A DNA stretch of 64,000 bases from Microcebus murinus (taxonomy: Eukaryota; Chordata; Mammalia; Primates; Cheirogaleidae), in assembly GCF_040939455.1 (NCBI RefSeq), contig NC_134124.1, forward strand, positions 30,765,138 to 30,829,137. Direction: 5' to 3'. The translations under genes were made by a program, and so were the position numbers. Below the pieces are notes generated by a model. The model saw only the letters and a list, made by a program, of their open reading frames with translations, made no database searches and was not told the origin of the DNA. This document shows positions 35,226-45,700 of this stretch, piece after piece. Position 1 is the stretch's first letter. Each line of letters opens with the position of its first letter.

Positions 35226-35298
35226 ATTTAAGGAGGCCCTCACTTTCAGGTGCTGACTCTACACTTACACTATCTGGAGAGTGAGGGCCTCCTTAAAT
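35226..35298. other. Long perfect inverted repeat (hairpin)
   Basis: The left arm 35226-35244 (atttaaggaggccctcact) is perfectly complementary to 35280-35298. One G-U wobble and two more pairs extend it to a 22-bp stem with a 29-nt loop. The size and geometry resemble microRNA precursors or the core of a palindromic MITE. No 2- or 8-bp target duplication is evident at the arm ends. The family is unknown to me. Confidence 0.75.
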
Positions 35299-35620
35299 AT
35301 TGCTCCCTGCATACCTCACTCACCCCATCCATTTCTAGCCCTGCTAGCAGGGTAACTACTCAGTAAGCTCAGGGCAAATTCAAGAGAATCCCACATTTTG
35401 CATGAGGGTGGGAATTATCCAGTAATGCATTTTCTTCAGTATTATACTCACCTAACATACTTTATTTACCTTCTTCATTTTGAACTCATCCATCCATATA
35501 CAGTGATTACTGGGGGAATTTGCCGATGGCATGATGGTAAAAACATCTAAATCACATTTCCCACTGGGAAATGCTCATAACTCTGCTAAGCAATGCATCC
35601 AGAAATAGCATAGAATAGAG

Positions 35621-35816
35621 CAGAGGTCCTCAAACTTTTTAAACAGGGGCCAGTTCACTGTCCCTCTGACTGTTGGCGGGCTGGACTATAGTTTATAAAA
35701 AACTATGAACAAATTCCAATGCACACTGCACATATCTTATTTTGAAGTGAAAAAAACAAACGGGCAAAAAAAAACCACCCTTATGTGGCCCACAGGCTGT
35801 AGTGTGAGGACACCTG
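35621..35816. mobile_element. Young non-autonomous hAT element with perfect 8-bp target duplication
   Basis: 196 bp beginning 'cagaggtcctcaaactt' and ending 'agtgtgaggacacctg'. The terminal inverted repeats match at 13 of 16 positions. The 8-bp sequence gaatagag flanks it exactly on both sides (35613-35620 and 35817-35824), the hallmark of hAT insertion. No transposase is encoded, so it moved in trans. Internal text ('gggccagttcactgtccctc', 'ctgcacatatcttattttg') matches an element I associate with lemur genomes rather than human families. Low divergence between the target duplications suggests a fairly recent, lineage-specific insertion. Confidence 0.8.
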
Positions 35817-36149
35817 GAATAGAGGATAGAGGATTCAATTTTCACTCATTTACTTATGTTTTCATAGTTCAGTGTCTGTTATGGAGCCAAAATTGTACAA
35901 CTCATTATCTAGGTCACTCTAGTAAGCCATCTTGTCAGCACAGATGTGCTACTTTTGCGCTAGAATTCTCAGTGGTAAAGTTGCTTCCAAGCTGGCACCT
36001 ATTATTAATAAAAGTGTTAAATAAATAAATTATAGAAATAATTAAAGCAACACAGCCTACACGATAAGCTCAATTGGTTATGAACATTACATCTTCATTA
36101 TATAAGCAATTTTATTCGTTATTTAATATTATAGAAGATCAATAGCCAC

Positions 36150-36545
36150 TTTGTGTTTGTGTTAGTGTTGGTTCATTGGTTGTAAGCAACAGAAACTGAC
36201 TTCAAATGGAGATATGGTTTTAAAAAGGAATATCAGAATTAAACAAATGAACAGATTTAAAAGAAAAGCATTGGAACAGGCTGGAAGCAAGACAGCTCCA
36301 GAGAACTGGGTAGCAAGAATGCATCTTGAAGTAATCTCTTCAAGGCACAAATGAAATGCATCTACACCGACAATTTTTCCTTGCATGATTCATTCCAATT
36401 TTTATCTGTGCATTATTCTAATTAAGACTAAATCCTAGGACAGTAGGTTTATTTCCTGGTTGCGATCATACATATGTCCACCCCTTGACCAAGAGAAAGC
36501 AAGGCGCTTTGACTGAGAGTCCTACCAACACAAACAACAGATGTC
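36150..36545. repeat. Old interspersed repeat, LTR-like, family not identified
   Basis: It starts with 'ttggttgtaagcaacagaaa' and ends with 'acaaacaacagatgtccatt', both typical ends of a common mammalian repeat that I recognise but cannot name. The middle is diverged. A related copy appears to lie at 42880-43445. Confidence 0.4.
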
Positions 36546-36549
36546 CATT

Positions 36550-37679
36550 ACTTTGGTTCAGTTAGAATGTGAAAGCCTTCGCTGTTCTACTTATACATAT
36601 TCTGGGCCAATCGCCAACTTGTGTTGAACATGAGCAAAATCATTTTATCATGTCACATCACATTTGCTCAAATTTGGGAAGCATGAAACTTCCAAAACGT
36701 CTATAGATGTATAGGTGAACTTGGTAGGAAAAAAATTTGGTCTTCCTTTATTTTTGTTTAGCTATTTGGCTAATCAAGGCATATGATACCATGTATCAGT
36801 GAATGAATCGGGCTTATCTTATTGTGAGTTGTGTGGAAATGTTTTTGCCAATAAATATGGACAGTGAGAATGTCCAAGACATAGCTTTTAAGCCCCAAAT
36901 CCTGTCCTAAGCTAGCCCTTTGTCCTCTGTAGGGCCACTTTCATTGCCATATGCCCTATCAGTTGCCTGTGGTCAGAAAGGCTCCCTACTTGGCTTAACA
37001 TATTCCTGTCCTCTCTTGAAATTGTTAATAATTTTTTTTTTTTTAAAAAAAAAGGCCTGCATTTTCATTTTGCACTGGGCCTTGCATATTATGCAGCCAA
37101 ATCCTGAGAGAGACAAAAACAAAGAAAGCCAGAATAGCATGCTAGTGGGAACGCCCAGGCCACAAAGTACTTGCTGCAACTTTGAATGTCTTTAAACAAA
37201 TGCCATCTCTTAACATTCTGGCCACATACAAAAATCCTAGAATTTGTGCAATCCATATTCAACATCCTTTCTTCTTAGCAACGGTAAGGGATGGGCAAAA
37301 ATAGTAGGGAAGAACCATAGTGTTTTCACCACCAGAATCCGGTGCTTCCTCTGTAGGTTTTGTAATTGGATCTCAGATATGTTGATTTATCAGAAACTGA
37401 TAATTTTTTTCTGAAATATAAAATACATTTAAAATTGGTTCTTCTCCATGGGTATGTATTAACTCTGGAAGAGTTGACTTTATTGTTGTTTATAAAATAA
37501 TCTTTGTTTTAAGTTTATTCAACTATTTTTTTTACTAAAAAAGCATACAGAGTATTTGTTGGTTTGGAAGAAAAACATAACATTATATCAGTCATTGAAG
37601 GTTGACTTACAATATGGATAAGAACAGAATGCTGGATTCTTAGAGCAGAGTAGAACTCTTTTAAAGCCAGATATGGGAA
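36550..37679. other. Unclassified DNA with A/T-run patch
   Basis: A T-run joined to an A-run at 37032-37053 forms a small self-complementary patch. No gene or named repeat elsewhere. Confidence 0.35.
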
Positions 37680-38045
37680 CATATTATTCATCTGCTTAAA
37701 ATCCTTCAACAGATTCCCATTGTAGAAAGTTCAATGAAAATGAAATAAAAATTCCTGAATAAGGCCTAGTCATATTTAGCTCTTGGTATAAATGTCACTT
37801 GCTAAGAGAGGCTTTCCTTGACTTCCTAAACCAAATCAGGACTCTCTGTTAGAGCATCTGTTGTTTAACATTATAGCACTTTTCATGATATTTCACTGCA
37901 GATTTGGTGTATTTCGATATTTGATGTTTCTTTCCTATTAGACTGTAAGCTTAAAGGGAAGAACCAAACCTCTCTTTCCCTCCAGTGGATGCCAAAGACT
38001 TAGCTTGGTTCCTAAGCACATAGTGAATGTTACATAAATATACTC
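37680..38045 (+). repeat. L2 LINE 3' end
   Basis: Ordered L2 terminal phrases: 'gaggctttccttgacttcct', 'cattatagcacttttcatga', 'attagactgtaagcttaaag', 'taagcacatagtgaatgtta'. Well preserved in sense. It ends close to an A-rich patch (38053-38069). Confidence 0.8.
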
Positions 38046-38089
38046 TGACTTTAAAAAAAGAAAAAAAAACATGAAAGTACATGCCCTGT

Positions 38090-38335
38090 TTGCAAAGTGG
38101 CATCAAATGCAAAGAGCCTGAGGTGTCAATTGTGGCATGTTTGAGGACCAGAAAGAAGCCAGTATGACTGGGGCACAGTGAGCAAGGGCTTAGAGGAAGG
38201 AAAGAATGAAGTTCATGAAGGACACAGGTACTGTGTCAGGTAAGGCCTAGTAGGCCCGGGTGAGAAAGTAAGTACCATTAATGGGAAGCCATTGAAGAGT
38301 TTTAAGTTGTTGAAGGCTGTTCTGAAGATGACACA
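38090..38335. repeat. Old L1-type 3'-UTR fragment
   Basis: 'aagagcctgaggtgtcaatt', 'agaagccagtatgactgggg', 'cacagtgagcaagggcttag' and 'atgggaagccattgaagagt' are hallmark phrases of the 3'-UTR family also seen at 5700 and 14505. Confidence 0.65.
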
Positions 38336-38577
38336 CGTATTAATACACCACAATATTTTGGTACATTAATTTAAGTCTGAAGCATAATGCTTTTTTAAAA
38401 CTTTTATTCTCTTCTCATTTTAGATATATTCGTATTCAATATGTGGGTTTTTAAGAATAAGTTATAAGAAGGAAAACACATTTCATCTTAGTTCTGTTAC
38501 AGATTCCAAATTAAGCAGAGCCTAATTAATTGGGTTACATTTTATGCCAACAGCCTTTTTCTTTCATGTCAGAAGCC

Positions 38578-39295
38578 TTTTTTTTTTTTGGCCTTTTATT
38601 TTATTTTATTTTTTTAATGGACATAATAATTGTACGAATTTATGGGGTATATAGTCATGTATTTATATACTTAATGTATAATAGTCAGAGCAGGGTAATT
38701 TGTGTATCTGTCCTCTCAAACATTTATCATTTCTGTGTGTTGGTAACATTCAATATCCTCTTTATAGCTATTTGAAACTATATTATATATTATTGTTAAC
38801 TGTAGTCATTTTACAGTGGCATAGAACACTAGAACTTATTCCTCCTGTCTAGCTGTACTTTTGTATCCTTTAACAAATCTGTCCCTATCTCTCACTTCCT
38901 ACTACCCTTCCCAGCCCTTCCACATATGAATGAGAACACGTGGTATTTAATTTCTGTTCTTGGCTTATTTAAGTTTAATAATGTCCTTCCGTTCCTTCCA
39001 TGTTGCTGCTAGTGACGGGATTTCATTCTTTTTTATGGATGAATAGTATTCTGTTCCGTGTAGTACTACATACTGTATCCATTCATCTGTGGTTGGACAC
39101 CTAGGCTGATTCCATGTCTTGGCTATTGTGAATAGCACTGCAGTAAACATGGGGGTGCAGATGTATCTTCTATTAATATATACTGATCTACTTTCCTTTG
39201 GAGAAATGCCCAGTAGTAAGATTGCTGGCTTGTATGGTTGTTCTATTTATAGTTTTTTCCAGAACTTCCATACTCCTCTCTATTGTGGCTGTGGA
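38578..39295 (-). mobile_element. L1 LINE 3' end (L1PB/L1MA-like), 5'-truncated
   Basis: Read on the minus strand it holds the last part of ORF2, then the 3' UTR and a poly-A tail (the T-rich run at 38578-38620 on the plus strand). UTR landmarks include 'aactatattatatattattg' and 'cctttaacaaatctgtccct' in antisense. 5' truncation is usual for L1 copies. The upstream edge meets an hAT element at about 39327. Confidence 0.8.
38965..39150 (-). pseudogene. L1 ORF2 C-terminal remnant
   Basis: The minus-strand frame reads FTIAKTWNQPRCP, then EYYSSIKKNEI and ATWKERKDI. These match the well-known C-terminal end of L1 ORF2 (reverse transcriptase/endonuclease protein). Only about the last 60 residues remain. 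The endonuclease and reverse transcriptase domains are absent, so the fragment is dead. Confidence 0.85.
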
Positions 39296-39326
39296 AGCAT
39301 AAAACTTAATACAATACCATTTAGAA

Positions 39327-39720
39327 CAGAGTGGGCCAACATTTTCTCTAAAGCTGAGGTCCTCAACCCCTGGGGCTGCAGAGCTCCATTGCCCCGCGCC
39401 TCCTCCTTCACTGCCCCTGGCCCCAGCCCCAGGTCCTTGGAAAAATTGTCTTCCATGAAACCAGTACCTGGTGCCAAAAAGGTTGGGGACCGCTGCTCTA
39501 AAAGACTAGATAATAAATGTGTTAGCCTTTGCAGACTATACCATCTCTGTTAAAACTACTCAACTCTCTTATTGAGTGACCATAGATAGATACTGCTTTG
39601 AGTGAAAGTAGCCATAGACAATCTTAAACAATTAGATGTTGCTTTGTTCAAATAAGTCTTTACTGGAAAAAACAGGCAGCAGGCCAGATTTGACCCACCA
39701 GCCATAGTTTCCCAATCCCT
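39327..39720. mobile_element. Old hAT-Charlie-type element, interrupted
   Basis: Outer element: 'cagagtgggccaacattttc' at the left, 'ctagataataaatgtgttag', 'ctactcaactctcttattga', 'gtagccatagacaatcttaa', 'aacaggcagcaggccagatt' and 'gccatagtttcccaatccct' at the right. This is a common mammalian hAT family with CAGnGGTCGGC-type ends. It is split by a younger hAT at 39354-39495. Confidence 0.65.
39354..39495. mobile_element. hAT element (MER1-like) nested in an older hAT
   Basis: 142 bp from 'ctgaggtcctcaacccctgg' to 'ggttggggaccgctg'. The right part contains 'ggaaaaattgtcttccatga' and 'cctggtgccaaaaaggttgg', as in MER1-type elements. It is flanked by ctctaaag (39346-39353) and ctctaaaa (39496-39503), an 8-bp duplication with one mismatch. 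The interior is GC-rich and short, so this is a strongly deleted form. Confidence 0.75.
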
Positions 39721-39729
39721 AATCTAGTA

Positions 39730-39880
39730 GAATATGGCGCCACATGCATCTATATTATCTGGAATGCATAGTTAAAATGCAGATTCCTCTGCTCTCCTCC
39801 AGACACACTGAACCTGAATCTCTGGGTTTGATGTCTGAAAGCCTGTGTCTAACAAGTTGCCATGTAGAATTTTATGCATG
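39730..39880. mobile_element. MER5-like hAT fragment
   Basis: 'gttaaaatgcagattcctct', 'gaacctgaatctctgggttt' and 'ctgtgtctaacaagttgcca' follow the MER5 order. Degraded ends. Confidence 0.5.
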
Positions 39881-39884
39881 CTTC

Positions 39885-40215
39885 TCTTAGTCTTTTAGTG
39901 CTGTTATAATAAAATACCTGAGACTAGGTAATTTATAAAGAACAGACATTTATTTCTCACAGTTCTGGAGGCTGGGAAGTCCAAGATCAAGCAGCCAGCA
40001 TTCAGGGTGTGATGAGGACCTTCTCGCTGCATCCTCACCTGGCAAAAGGTGCAAGGGCCCAAAGGGCCAAATGCTCTTTTATAAAGACCCGAATCCCATT
40101 CATGAAGGCTCTTCCCTCGTGACTTAACCACCTGCTAAAGGCTCTACTTCTTAATACTATCGCATTGGTGTTTAAGTTTCAAAACGTGAATTTTGGGAGC
40201 AGTCAGACCATAGCA
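39885..40215 (-). mobile_element. Solo LTR, ERVL-MaLR (MLT1A/MST-like)
   Basis: Antisense MaLR LTR: 'gtgctgttataataaaatac', 'ctgagactaggtaatttata', 'gttctggaggctgggaagtc', 'cgaatcccattcatgaaggc', 'cttaatactatcgcattggt', ending 'cagaccatagca'. About 330 bp with no internal region. These LTRs come from a non-autonomous retrovirus-like family, and no viral gene is present. Confidence 0.8.
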
Positions 40216-40379
40216 ATGCCCAAGGTGATAAACGCTGATCTAGAAACCCAGGCCATTCCCACTGGACCATTTCTAAGGTACTAAAAAATGCAACCTAGGA
40301 AATGCAGTGATTGACCTAGGTTAGCAGGTGGGGTAATTTCTCAGGGCAGAAGGATTAATGTGTTGGGATGCTCTGTATT

Positions 40380-41500
40380 CGGTTAAGAGCAAAAGGCAGC
40401 TTGTGAGAACTGGCCAACAAATCGGAATGGATTGTTCCAGGAGACTGTGAGGAAGGGCATTTTGCTAGTAACAAGGGGAGAAAGTTCTGCTGAGATAAGG
40501 CTGAGCACGTCAACCCTCCCTTTGAGTTCCCTGGTTTTAATTATTGATGCTAAAAATACATTTCCCTTAATTGTTTTGTGAAAATAAGTTAAATAAAGAA
40601 TAAAGCTGTTCCATACATGCACAGGCAAACATTACACTCTTTTCACATAAACACTGGGATGATTCCTTAGAGTGTTCCTATTCAAATTTGGTTGCAAAAT
40701 AACACCCACAGAATGTATTTCCAACCACAAAATACTGTGACAGTAAGCAGCCAGCGCAAGAGAGCCTGTTATGCTTTATAGATTGCAATGATTATTTTGC
40801 GGGAGCGGTTGATGCATTTGTTGGTGTTCATTCTATTTCACATTTGCATTTAAATTCCTGTGGAACAAAGATAAGATAAAGAGGAAAACAAATGATGCTT
40901 ATTTGTTGTTGTATTGAACTCCTATTATAAGTATTGCTTTAAAGGAGGGTGAAGCTTTGCGAGGGAGCATTCCACATGTTCTTTACAAAACATGAGGTAC
41001 ACATTCAATCATCAACCAGAAATATGCAGGAAAACATATCCCTGGGGCTTTAATAAAATCATAAATCAATAAAAAACCCTCAAAGTGTGGTTGAATACAA
41101 GGAGCAAATGAAATACTCAATATTCCGTTTTATGCATTTATCCACATTTTATTGATACGTAAGAAATGTAGAACTGCATTGGAGTTTTGAACCACTATCC
41201 CTTTTATTTCAGGCATTCTTTTTTTAAAGCATTGCTTGATACGTTTCCTTTTTCAAATAATGTGTGCATCCACAGCATGATCTTTTGATGAGTTTATGCA
41301 GATCATTTTTACGTGCAGGATGATGCTTTCTGCCCCTCTGAGCTCTCTCTTTTTTCTAGGATCCAAGGAAAAAAATCTTTTTGTAGAGTTCGATTGTACA
41401 TCGTAGTAAGTAGATGTTGGGTTCCTCTACCTACGCAAGAAATGTATATGTCTCGCCATAAGATGCATTTGCCATAATGAATTCTAGAGGAAAGAGAAAA
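40380..41500. promoter_or_regulatory. Candidate conserved non-coding element, POU/SOX/GATA motifs
   Basis: About 1.1 kb with no repeat. It contains a perfect octamer ATTTGCAT (40842-40849), AACAAAG (SOX/TCF-type, 40864-40870), AGATAAG (40869-40875) and AGATAAA within 40 bases. Nearby are 'gattgcaatgattattttgc' and many TAAT/ATTA cores (40537-40575, 41050-41075). This is the strongest enhancer-like block in the window by motif grouping. Inference only. Confidence 0.4.
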
Positions 41501-42879
41501 TGTCACCTCTTCCTCTCAAGCTATTAAGTTGTATATCAATCCTCAGAACTTATTTAAGCCATTATTAGAAAAATCACACTCATTTCTATAAATACACCTG
41601 AAATATGATAAAAATCAACAGTCCAATGACAACAGTTAGTTATATAAAGCATATGAACTCATAAACAAAATTTTCTCTGCTTCACAGTGCCTTTCTCAAA
41701 GGAAATAGCATTAGTCAAGCCCTTTTATGAATGGTGGCAATGAGATTCTGGGAGCATTCCTCAAAGTGAGGTCTGTAGAATACCTTTAGTAAGAGATAGT
41801 ACACCAAAATTAAATGCAAATTATGAGAGTCATTTCTAAAAACCTCTGCTTCCTTTATCTCCATTCTTGGATATTTGCAAGGTATATTGGCATATTAAAG
41901 GCTCTAAGAAGTCCTATAGGAAAAACATGGCTGAGGCTTTGTTTTTCTAAACTCTTTCCTGAGTGACTTTTTTTTCTTTTAAATCTAACTGGCATTGGAA
42001 CTTGTATTTCTGGGAATACATGTTCTATAGATCTAATCTAACTAGTGAGATCTACCAGTGACTAGTAACTGGTAGAAAGTTCATTCTTCTGTCTTTATTA
42101 TATATTTTATACTCCCTAATACATTATATGTGTCAGTCGTATTTATTCATTTATCATTCATTCAGCAAGTATTTGAGGAACTTTTCTGTGCCAGAAACTA
42201 CTGGGTTCTAAGGACACATCTTTTCAAGAATGGTATTTTATTTTCAAAATATATTAAAAACTTAGTTGCTAATGTAAATAACAAATTATATGAAAATAAG
42301 AGTATTGCAGTACATTGAACGTAGACTCTTTTAGGATCTTAAGTCAAGCATTCAGAAGAAATGCAAAATGATATTTTTTCTTAGATGCCATTAGGGCACC
42401 TTGAACTGAGCACGTACCTTATTTATTGTTGTGACTCTCCTTGGAATACTAACAATGATGCATTTAAATGGCTTATAGTTATGAGTTTTAGAATCAGAGG
42501 CAAATAAATTCGAAAGCATTAATTCTCGCCTCTTGCTTTAGCTGAATTTCTATTATGTAAACCAGTCTCTTCAAATGTTTTGAAAATCAGATCATAAACA
42601 ACATTTTATACGCTTCCTATATTGGAATATGAATTTAGAATTAAAGTAACCTGGCCCATTTTTCCAATTGAAAGGTGAGTTGGGTTATAAAATCTATTTT
42701 TAGGAGAAGTAGTAGGCACTTAAAAAGTTCAGAGCAGCTTCAAGCCACAGATTTGAATAATAGCACTTGGAAGAAAGTCACTCTCATTCTCATTCTTACA
42801 TAGCTGTGCCACTTGAGTGATGTCACCAGAGCTGAAAGGGACTGCCAAGTTAATTTTGTCAAGTGGCTTTCACAAACTC
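41501..42879. other. AT-rich unclassified DNA
   Basis: No gene or named repeat. A small 8-bp inverted repeat (42052-42059 with 42068-42075) was noted and considered chance. Confidence 0.35.
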
Positions 42880-43445
42880 TACATCTTATTATTGATTCCT
42901 TTCATTTGCTGGTTTAAACCCAGTTCAAACAGGCTTAAGTAAATAAGAACAACAAAAATAATAATAAATAAATATCCAAAAAATGGTTTAGGAGATATTG
43001 TCTCACTTTGCCTCAGAGTGTAGGGGTATCATTTGCTTCAGGATTGATATTAATGGTGCAAACTATCTCATGAAGACCTTATGTGTGTGCATGTCTCTCC
43101 CTCTGGTCTGGCATGGGTCTAGGCTCCTTGCCCTCTGGTTATATGATCTTTACAATTAGAGATTCCAGTAGAAAGAGCTGTCTCCTTAATTATTCTCAGA
43201 GTTGACTCACGCTGGTACTGTCTTGACTCTTGTGTTTGTGCTGCAACCCATGTGGTCTAAAGAATAAAACAGCCTGATTGGCCAGGCTTGGAAGATGTAT
43301 CTATTACTGGAGGTGGCATAGACCGATGACAAAGGACAGAGCATGGGATGGTGTGGTTTTACCAAAAGGAAACTGAGGTGCAGCTAGCTACCAAAAGATG
43401 GGAGAATTAATGCTAAGCAAGTAAAATTCACAGATGCCCATTATA
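42880..43445. repeat. Old interspersed repeat, LTR-like, same family as 36150-36545
   Basis: 'cagttcaaacaggcttaagt', 'ctgattggccaggcttgga', 'gtggttttaccaaaaggaaa', 'gaggtgcagctagctaccaa' and 'attcacagatgcccattata' follow the layout of a mammalian repeat I recognise but cannot name. An AAT-rich patch (42950-42972) sits inside. Confidence 0.45.
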
Positions 43446-44025
43446 TTAATATTTATTTTTTTCTATGAAATATAAAGTAAACAAAAAGAGGAGTTTTTCA
43501 CTAGATGGGGTTGGGGGAAGATTCAGAGATCTGGTCATGCAGTCACACCACTCAGCTCTGGAGAAAAGCTGACCCTCTGTCTTGGTTTGCCCGGAATGAA
43601 TCTGGATTATTATGTGTGTTGTCCAGAGAAATTATTAATAGCACCCCTTTTACTTTCAAAAGTGTCCCGGTTTGCTTGATAGATTTTATGGTCACTAGCT
43701 AGATCTTAGAAATTCTCTGAGCTTTGTTAGTTGTTTACTTAACACGCTTGTAAAACTCTTGATCTAGACCAAGGCATTCATTTGGATAAATTGTACCTCT
43801 ATGTTTCATCTGAGTAATGTGAACACAGTAGAACAATTTCATTCTTATTGTCTCCTCCCATTCTACTTGTTTCCCATACAAAATTAAACTTCATTATTAT
43901 CATTTTATAAAATTAGTATTTGTTTATAGTTACCCACATTTAACAATTTTTTGGTTCATTGTTGTTTCTTGAATGTCAATCTTTCCGGAGATAAATGTTT
44001 ATCTGTCTGAACCATGTCTTTGGAA
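43446..44025. other. Unclassified intergenic DNA
   Basis: No gene or repeat recognised. Confidence 0.35.
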
Positions 44026-44180
44026 GCTTGCTACTCAAAGTGTTGTCTACAGATGGCATCATCAATGTCACCTGGGAGCTTTTGCAGACTCTGGGGCTCA
44101 CTGAATCAGATTCTGGAGTTTAACAAGATGCCCAAGTGATTTGTGTAAATGTTAACATCGGAGAAGCCCTATTTGAGGAC
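44026..44180. mobile_element. MER5-like hAT element
   Basis: 'gctactcaaagtgttgtcta', 'catcatcaatgtcacctggg', 'ctgaatcagattctggagtt' and 'taacaagatgcccaagtga' match MER5A in the same orientation as 23201-23385. Confidence 0.65.
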
Positions 44181-44340
44181 AGTGATTCTCCACATTAGCT
44201 GCTCATGACAGTACTTTAGGTGGCTTAAAAATCTCAGTCTCAATATATGTATATAATTTAAGAGAGAAAGAGTAAGAGAGAGATGCCGGAGCCCCTCCTC
44301 AGACAAATTAAATTAGAATCTCTGGGCATGAGACCACTCC
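44180..44340. mobile_element. MER5-like hAT element, inverted relative to its neighbour
   Basis: Begins 'cagtgattctccacattagc', then 'cagtactttaggtggcttaa', 'ggagcccctcctcagacaaa' and 'agaatctctgggcatgagac'. It is opposite in orientation to the copy ending at 44180. A GA-rich patch (44261-44283) has grown inside. Confidence 0.55.
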
Positions 44341-44469
44341 TTCAAGAGTTTAGCTAGGATTTATTGGTGACACAAATCTCATATCTCATAATTCTACTAT
44401 CTACTACTCTTATTTTTGTCTTTGTCTGAAAAATAATTATTGTTCATTATTGAAGAATAGTTTAGCCAG

Positions 44470-45480
44470 TTATACAAGTCTGGGTTGACATTTATTTTTC
44501 CTCAGTGCTTTAAAGACTTAAAAGATTTTACTTTTTTTCTGGTTTTAATTGTTGTTGCTGAGAAATCCATCGAGAATAAACTCTTTTTTTCTTCATAGGC
44601 AATCTGAGTTTAAATTTCTGGTTGCTATTAAGATCTTCTCATTGTCTTTGATGTTGTGCAGCTTTACTCTATTATGACTAGATATGTATTTCTTATTAAT
44701 TATCATATTTAGGATTGTTTTGTGTTTTCTAAATCTGAAGATTCTCAAAACTTTTGAAAAATTATTAACCATATTATTCTATATACTATACTTTCTTTGT
44801 TTCTGGAATATTAGTTGGACTTATGCAAGATACTTTCATTTTATATTGCTCTATGTCTCTTATTATCTCATATTTTAATCTCTTTGTCTCTTCAGCATTG
44901 TGAATAAATTATTTATACCATTAAATGCTTATCTGTTAGTGAACATATATACATTGAGTTTTTTTCATGATTTTATTTTCTGACTTCTTGAATTTCCATT
45001 TAGAATATATCATTTCTAGAAGCTCTTTTCATAACCTGACTGGTCTTTCTTTGAAAACATTCTATCCCTTGTTCTCTTCTTCAATTCTCTTAAAAATATT
45101 TAAATATAATTATGTTACAACCTGAATCTCATAATTGTACTGTCTAAAGTTATGTTCTGCTGTTTCTGCTGAATACTGCATATGAACACCTGTTTCCTTG
45201 TTTGTTTTGCAATTTTGGAGAGTGTGTTTATGTTATCTGGAATTGATCTGTGGATATTTTGTGAGGCTTGAGTTGAGGGTGCATTCTGTGCTTGTAGAGA
45301 AATTTATGTTGGTTGCTGTCAGGCTCTATAAAGTACAACCAAGTGGAGACCACTTTGACTGTTTATCTTGGGGTTTCCTTAAATATGCTGGTTATGCAAA
45401 TTTTGAATCTTCTTTGCCTGAGGGCAAGCCTGTGGTTATGTATTTTTCAGGAGAGACTTTTTTTTTTCCTTCTAGAATTC
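44470..45480. mobile_element. L1M-type LINE internal/5' region, degraded
   Basis: 'gttgacatttatttttcctc', 'agtgctttaaagacttaaaa', 'gttgttgctgagaaatccat', 'ttaagatcttctcattgtct', 'ttgatgttgtgcagctttac', 'tatgactagatatgtatttc' and later 'gaatttccatttagaatata' follow a T-rich L1M region that is usually read antisense. No open frame survives. Orientation is probably minus but not certain. Confidence 0.55.
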
Positions 45481-45591
45481 AACATTAGATAAACAAAATT
45501 CCCTCATCTCTGGCTCTTCCTGGACTGTTGAATTTTTTTCATGGCAACCCTTTTCCCTGAGGGCAAGTGCCCAGCTTTGAGTTATTCCCTT

Positions 45592-45700
45592 TGATAATGA
45601 GGAAAGCAAGGCTCAGAGTTTGACTTGCTCAGGGTCACACAGCAGCTCAGAGTCAGAAATGAAAACGGGACCCTTATCATCTCTTAGTCCAATTGTTTTC
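45592..45700 (-). repeat. MIR SINE fragment
   Basis: 'gataatgaggaaagcaaggc', 'gtttgacttgctcagggtca' and 'cacagcagctcagagtcaga' match the antisense MIR core. Confidence 0.65.

Noticed and set aside
39119..39553. 144-codon plus-strand frame
   Set aside because: It spans antisense L1 ORF2, a junction and two nested hAT elements, so it cannot be a gene.
42052..42075. 8-bp inverted repeat CTACCAGT/ACTGGTAG
   Set aside because: Arms of eight bases with an eight-base loop are common by chance, and no other motif supports it.
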